Below, in pieces: positions 33,071 to 33,286 of a stretch of DNA of 33,286 nucleotides. The stretch comes from Treponema sp. (GTDB lineage: Bacteria; Spirochaetota; Spirochaetia; Treponematales; Breznakiellaceae), in contig JAITIK010000117.1 of NCBI GenBank assembly GCA_031279555.1, forward strand, positions 1-33,286. The letters are read 5' to 3'. The number at the start of each line of letters is the position of its first letter. Within the stretch, counting starts at the first letter, position 1. Both the position numbers and the translations under genes were made by a program. Below the pieces are notes generated by a model. The model ran no database searches and was not told the DNA's origin. It worked only from the letters and a program-made list of their open reading frames with translations.

Positions 33071-33099
33071 CCGTAGTCCGGCGTCAGTCCGGACTACGG
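33071..33099 (+). promoter_or_regulatory. Leader hairpin before the lipoprotein gene
   Basis: CCGTAGTCCGG (33071-33081) pairs perfectly with CCGGACTACGG (33089-33099) around a 7-base loop. It lies in the predicted 5' leader and is followed by only TTT, then GGAGA at 33110-33114. It may stabilise the mRNA or act as an attenuator. Confidence 0.4.
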
Positions 33100-33121
33100 T
33101 TTACCTTACGGAGAATACATT

Positions 33122-33286
33122 ATGGTAAAACAGAATAGTCTGACCGCGCTTGTGCTTATCACATTGACCCTTGCGCTGTCCTCATGCCTTTTCGAGCCTA
33201 AAGACGCATCGACCAGCGAACCGGCGTATAGCGCGCGAATCGTATGGGAATCAGATACATGGAGTTATAATGAAGAAGGTCTCATG
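33122..33286 (+). CDS. Lipoprotein, N-terminal part (partial)
   Basis: The frame runs off the right edge after 55 codons. MVKQNSLTALVLITLTLALS is a typical lipoprotein signal: a basic start, a hydrophobic stretch and the lipobox LSSC, with Cys22 as the predicted lipidated residue. The mature part begins LFEPKDASTSEP, a flexible linker. GGAGA lies 7 bases before the ATG. The function is not visible in this part. Its position after a LacI-family gene suggests a sugar-binding or glycan-degrading lipoprotein, but that is only context. Confidence 0.75.
   Translation, partial: MVKQNSLTALVLITLTLALSSCLFEPKDASTSEPAYSARIVWESDTWSYNEEGLM

Larger units (their letters stand above)
32786..33121. other. Regulatory gap between the LacI-family gene and the lipoprotein gene
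   Basis: This 336-base gap contains a long hairpin (32908-32945), a TTGACA (32958-32963) without a well-spaced -10 box, a 12-base palindrome (32985-32996), a second palindrome (33037-33053) and a leader hairpin (33071-33099). No gene is seen. Confidence 0.55.

Overview
The window looks like part of a spirochaete chromosome, most likely a Treponema of the termite-gut type. That is an inference from gene content: a nitrogenase-like NifH/NifB pair, a Bat-type VWA cluster, a DUF4469 protein, an Hpt/HD-GYP pair, and an envelope phosphopolymer module. Base composition is moderately GC-rich in genes, with AT-rich promoters. No rRNA, tRNA, CRISPR array or complete insertion sequence was found.

Layout. 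1-106 is the 3' end of cobalamin-dependent methionine synthase. 107-875 is non-coding and carries copy 1 of a dispersed repeat. 876-2784 holds divergent genes for a DMT-family permease and exonuclease III. 2855-7226 is a tight five-gene operon: rhomboid protease, DUF58 protein, BatD-like protein, BatA-like and BatB-like VWA proteins. After repeat copy 2 comes clpB (7652-10282), then a truncated HU-like/DUF4469 gene, then pta with a cytoplasmic GH3 glycosidase (11680-14829). On the minus strand follow a J-domain protein, queA and a DUF167 gene (16685 down to 14865). 17014-22455 is a plus-strand series: an Hpt protein, a response regulator with an HD-GYP domain, a YidC-like/sulfatase-like fusion, and a CDP-glycerol glycerophosphotransferase-like enzyme interrupted by an in-frame C15 tract. 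22542-26338 holds a PLP-dependent sulfur amino acid enzyme, a nitrogenase-like iron protein and a NifB-type radical SAM protein. Repeat copy 3 lies between the last two. On the minus strand, galK, surE, a TPR gene and a secreted NHL/VWA-like gene form one overlapping operon (31437 down to 26694). A LacI-family regulator is divergent from it. The window ends in the start of a lipoprotein gene.

How the genes may work together. The Hpt and HD-GYP genes overlap and sit directly upstream of the two envelope-polymer genes, so cyclic-di-GMP signalling and surface glycopolymer synthesis may share a transcript. The C15 tract gives a plausible on/off switch for that surface polymer. The PLP enzyme, NifH-like and NifB-like genes resemble a sulfur-salvage or nitrogenase-like module, but no D/K catalytic subunit genes are present in the window.

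The most unusual signals are: (1) a three-copy, roughly 165-bp MITE-like element with terminal inverted repeats, flanking NTAG direct repeats and a hairpin showing one compensatory base-pair change; (2) the C15 tract; (3) the YidC/sulfatase fusion; (4) the H/B pair without D/K; (5) several genes without a Shine-Dalgarno sequence whose putative -10 box ends exactly 7 nt before the ATG, suggesting leaderless mRNAs. All calls were made by reading the sequence; no database search was run.
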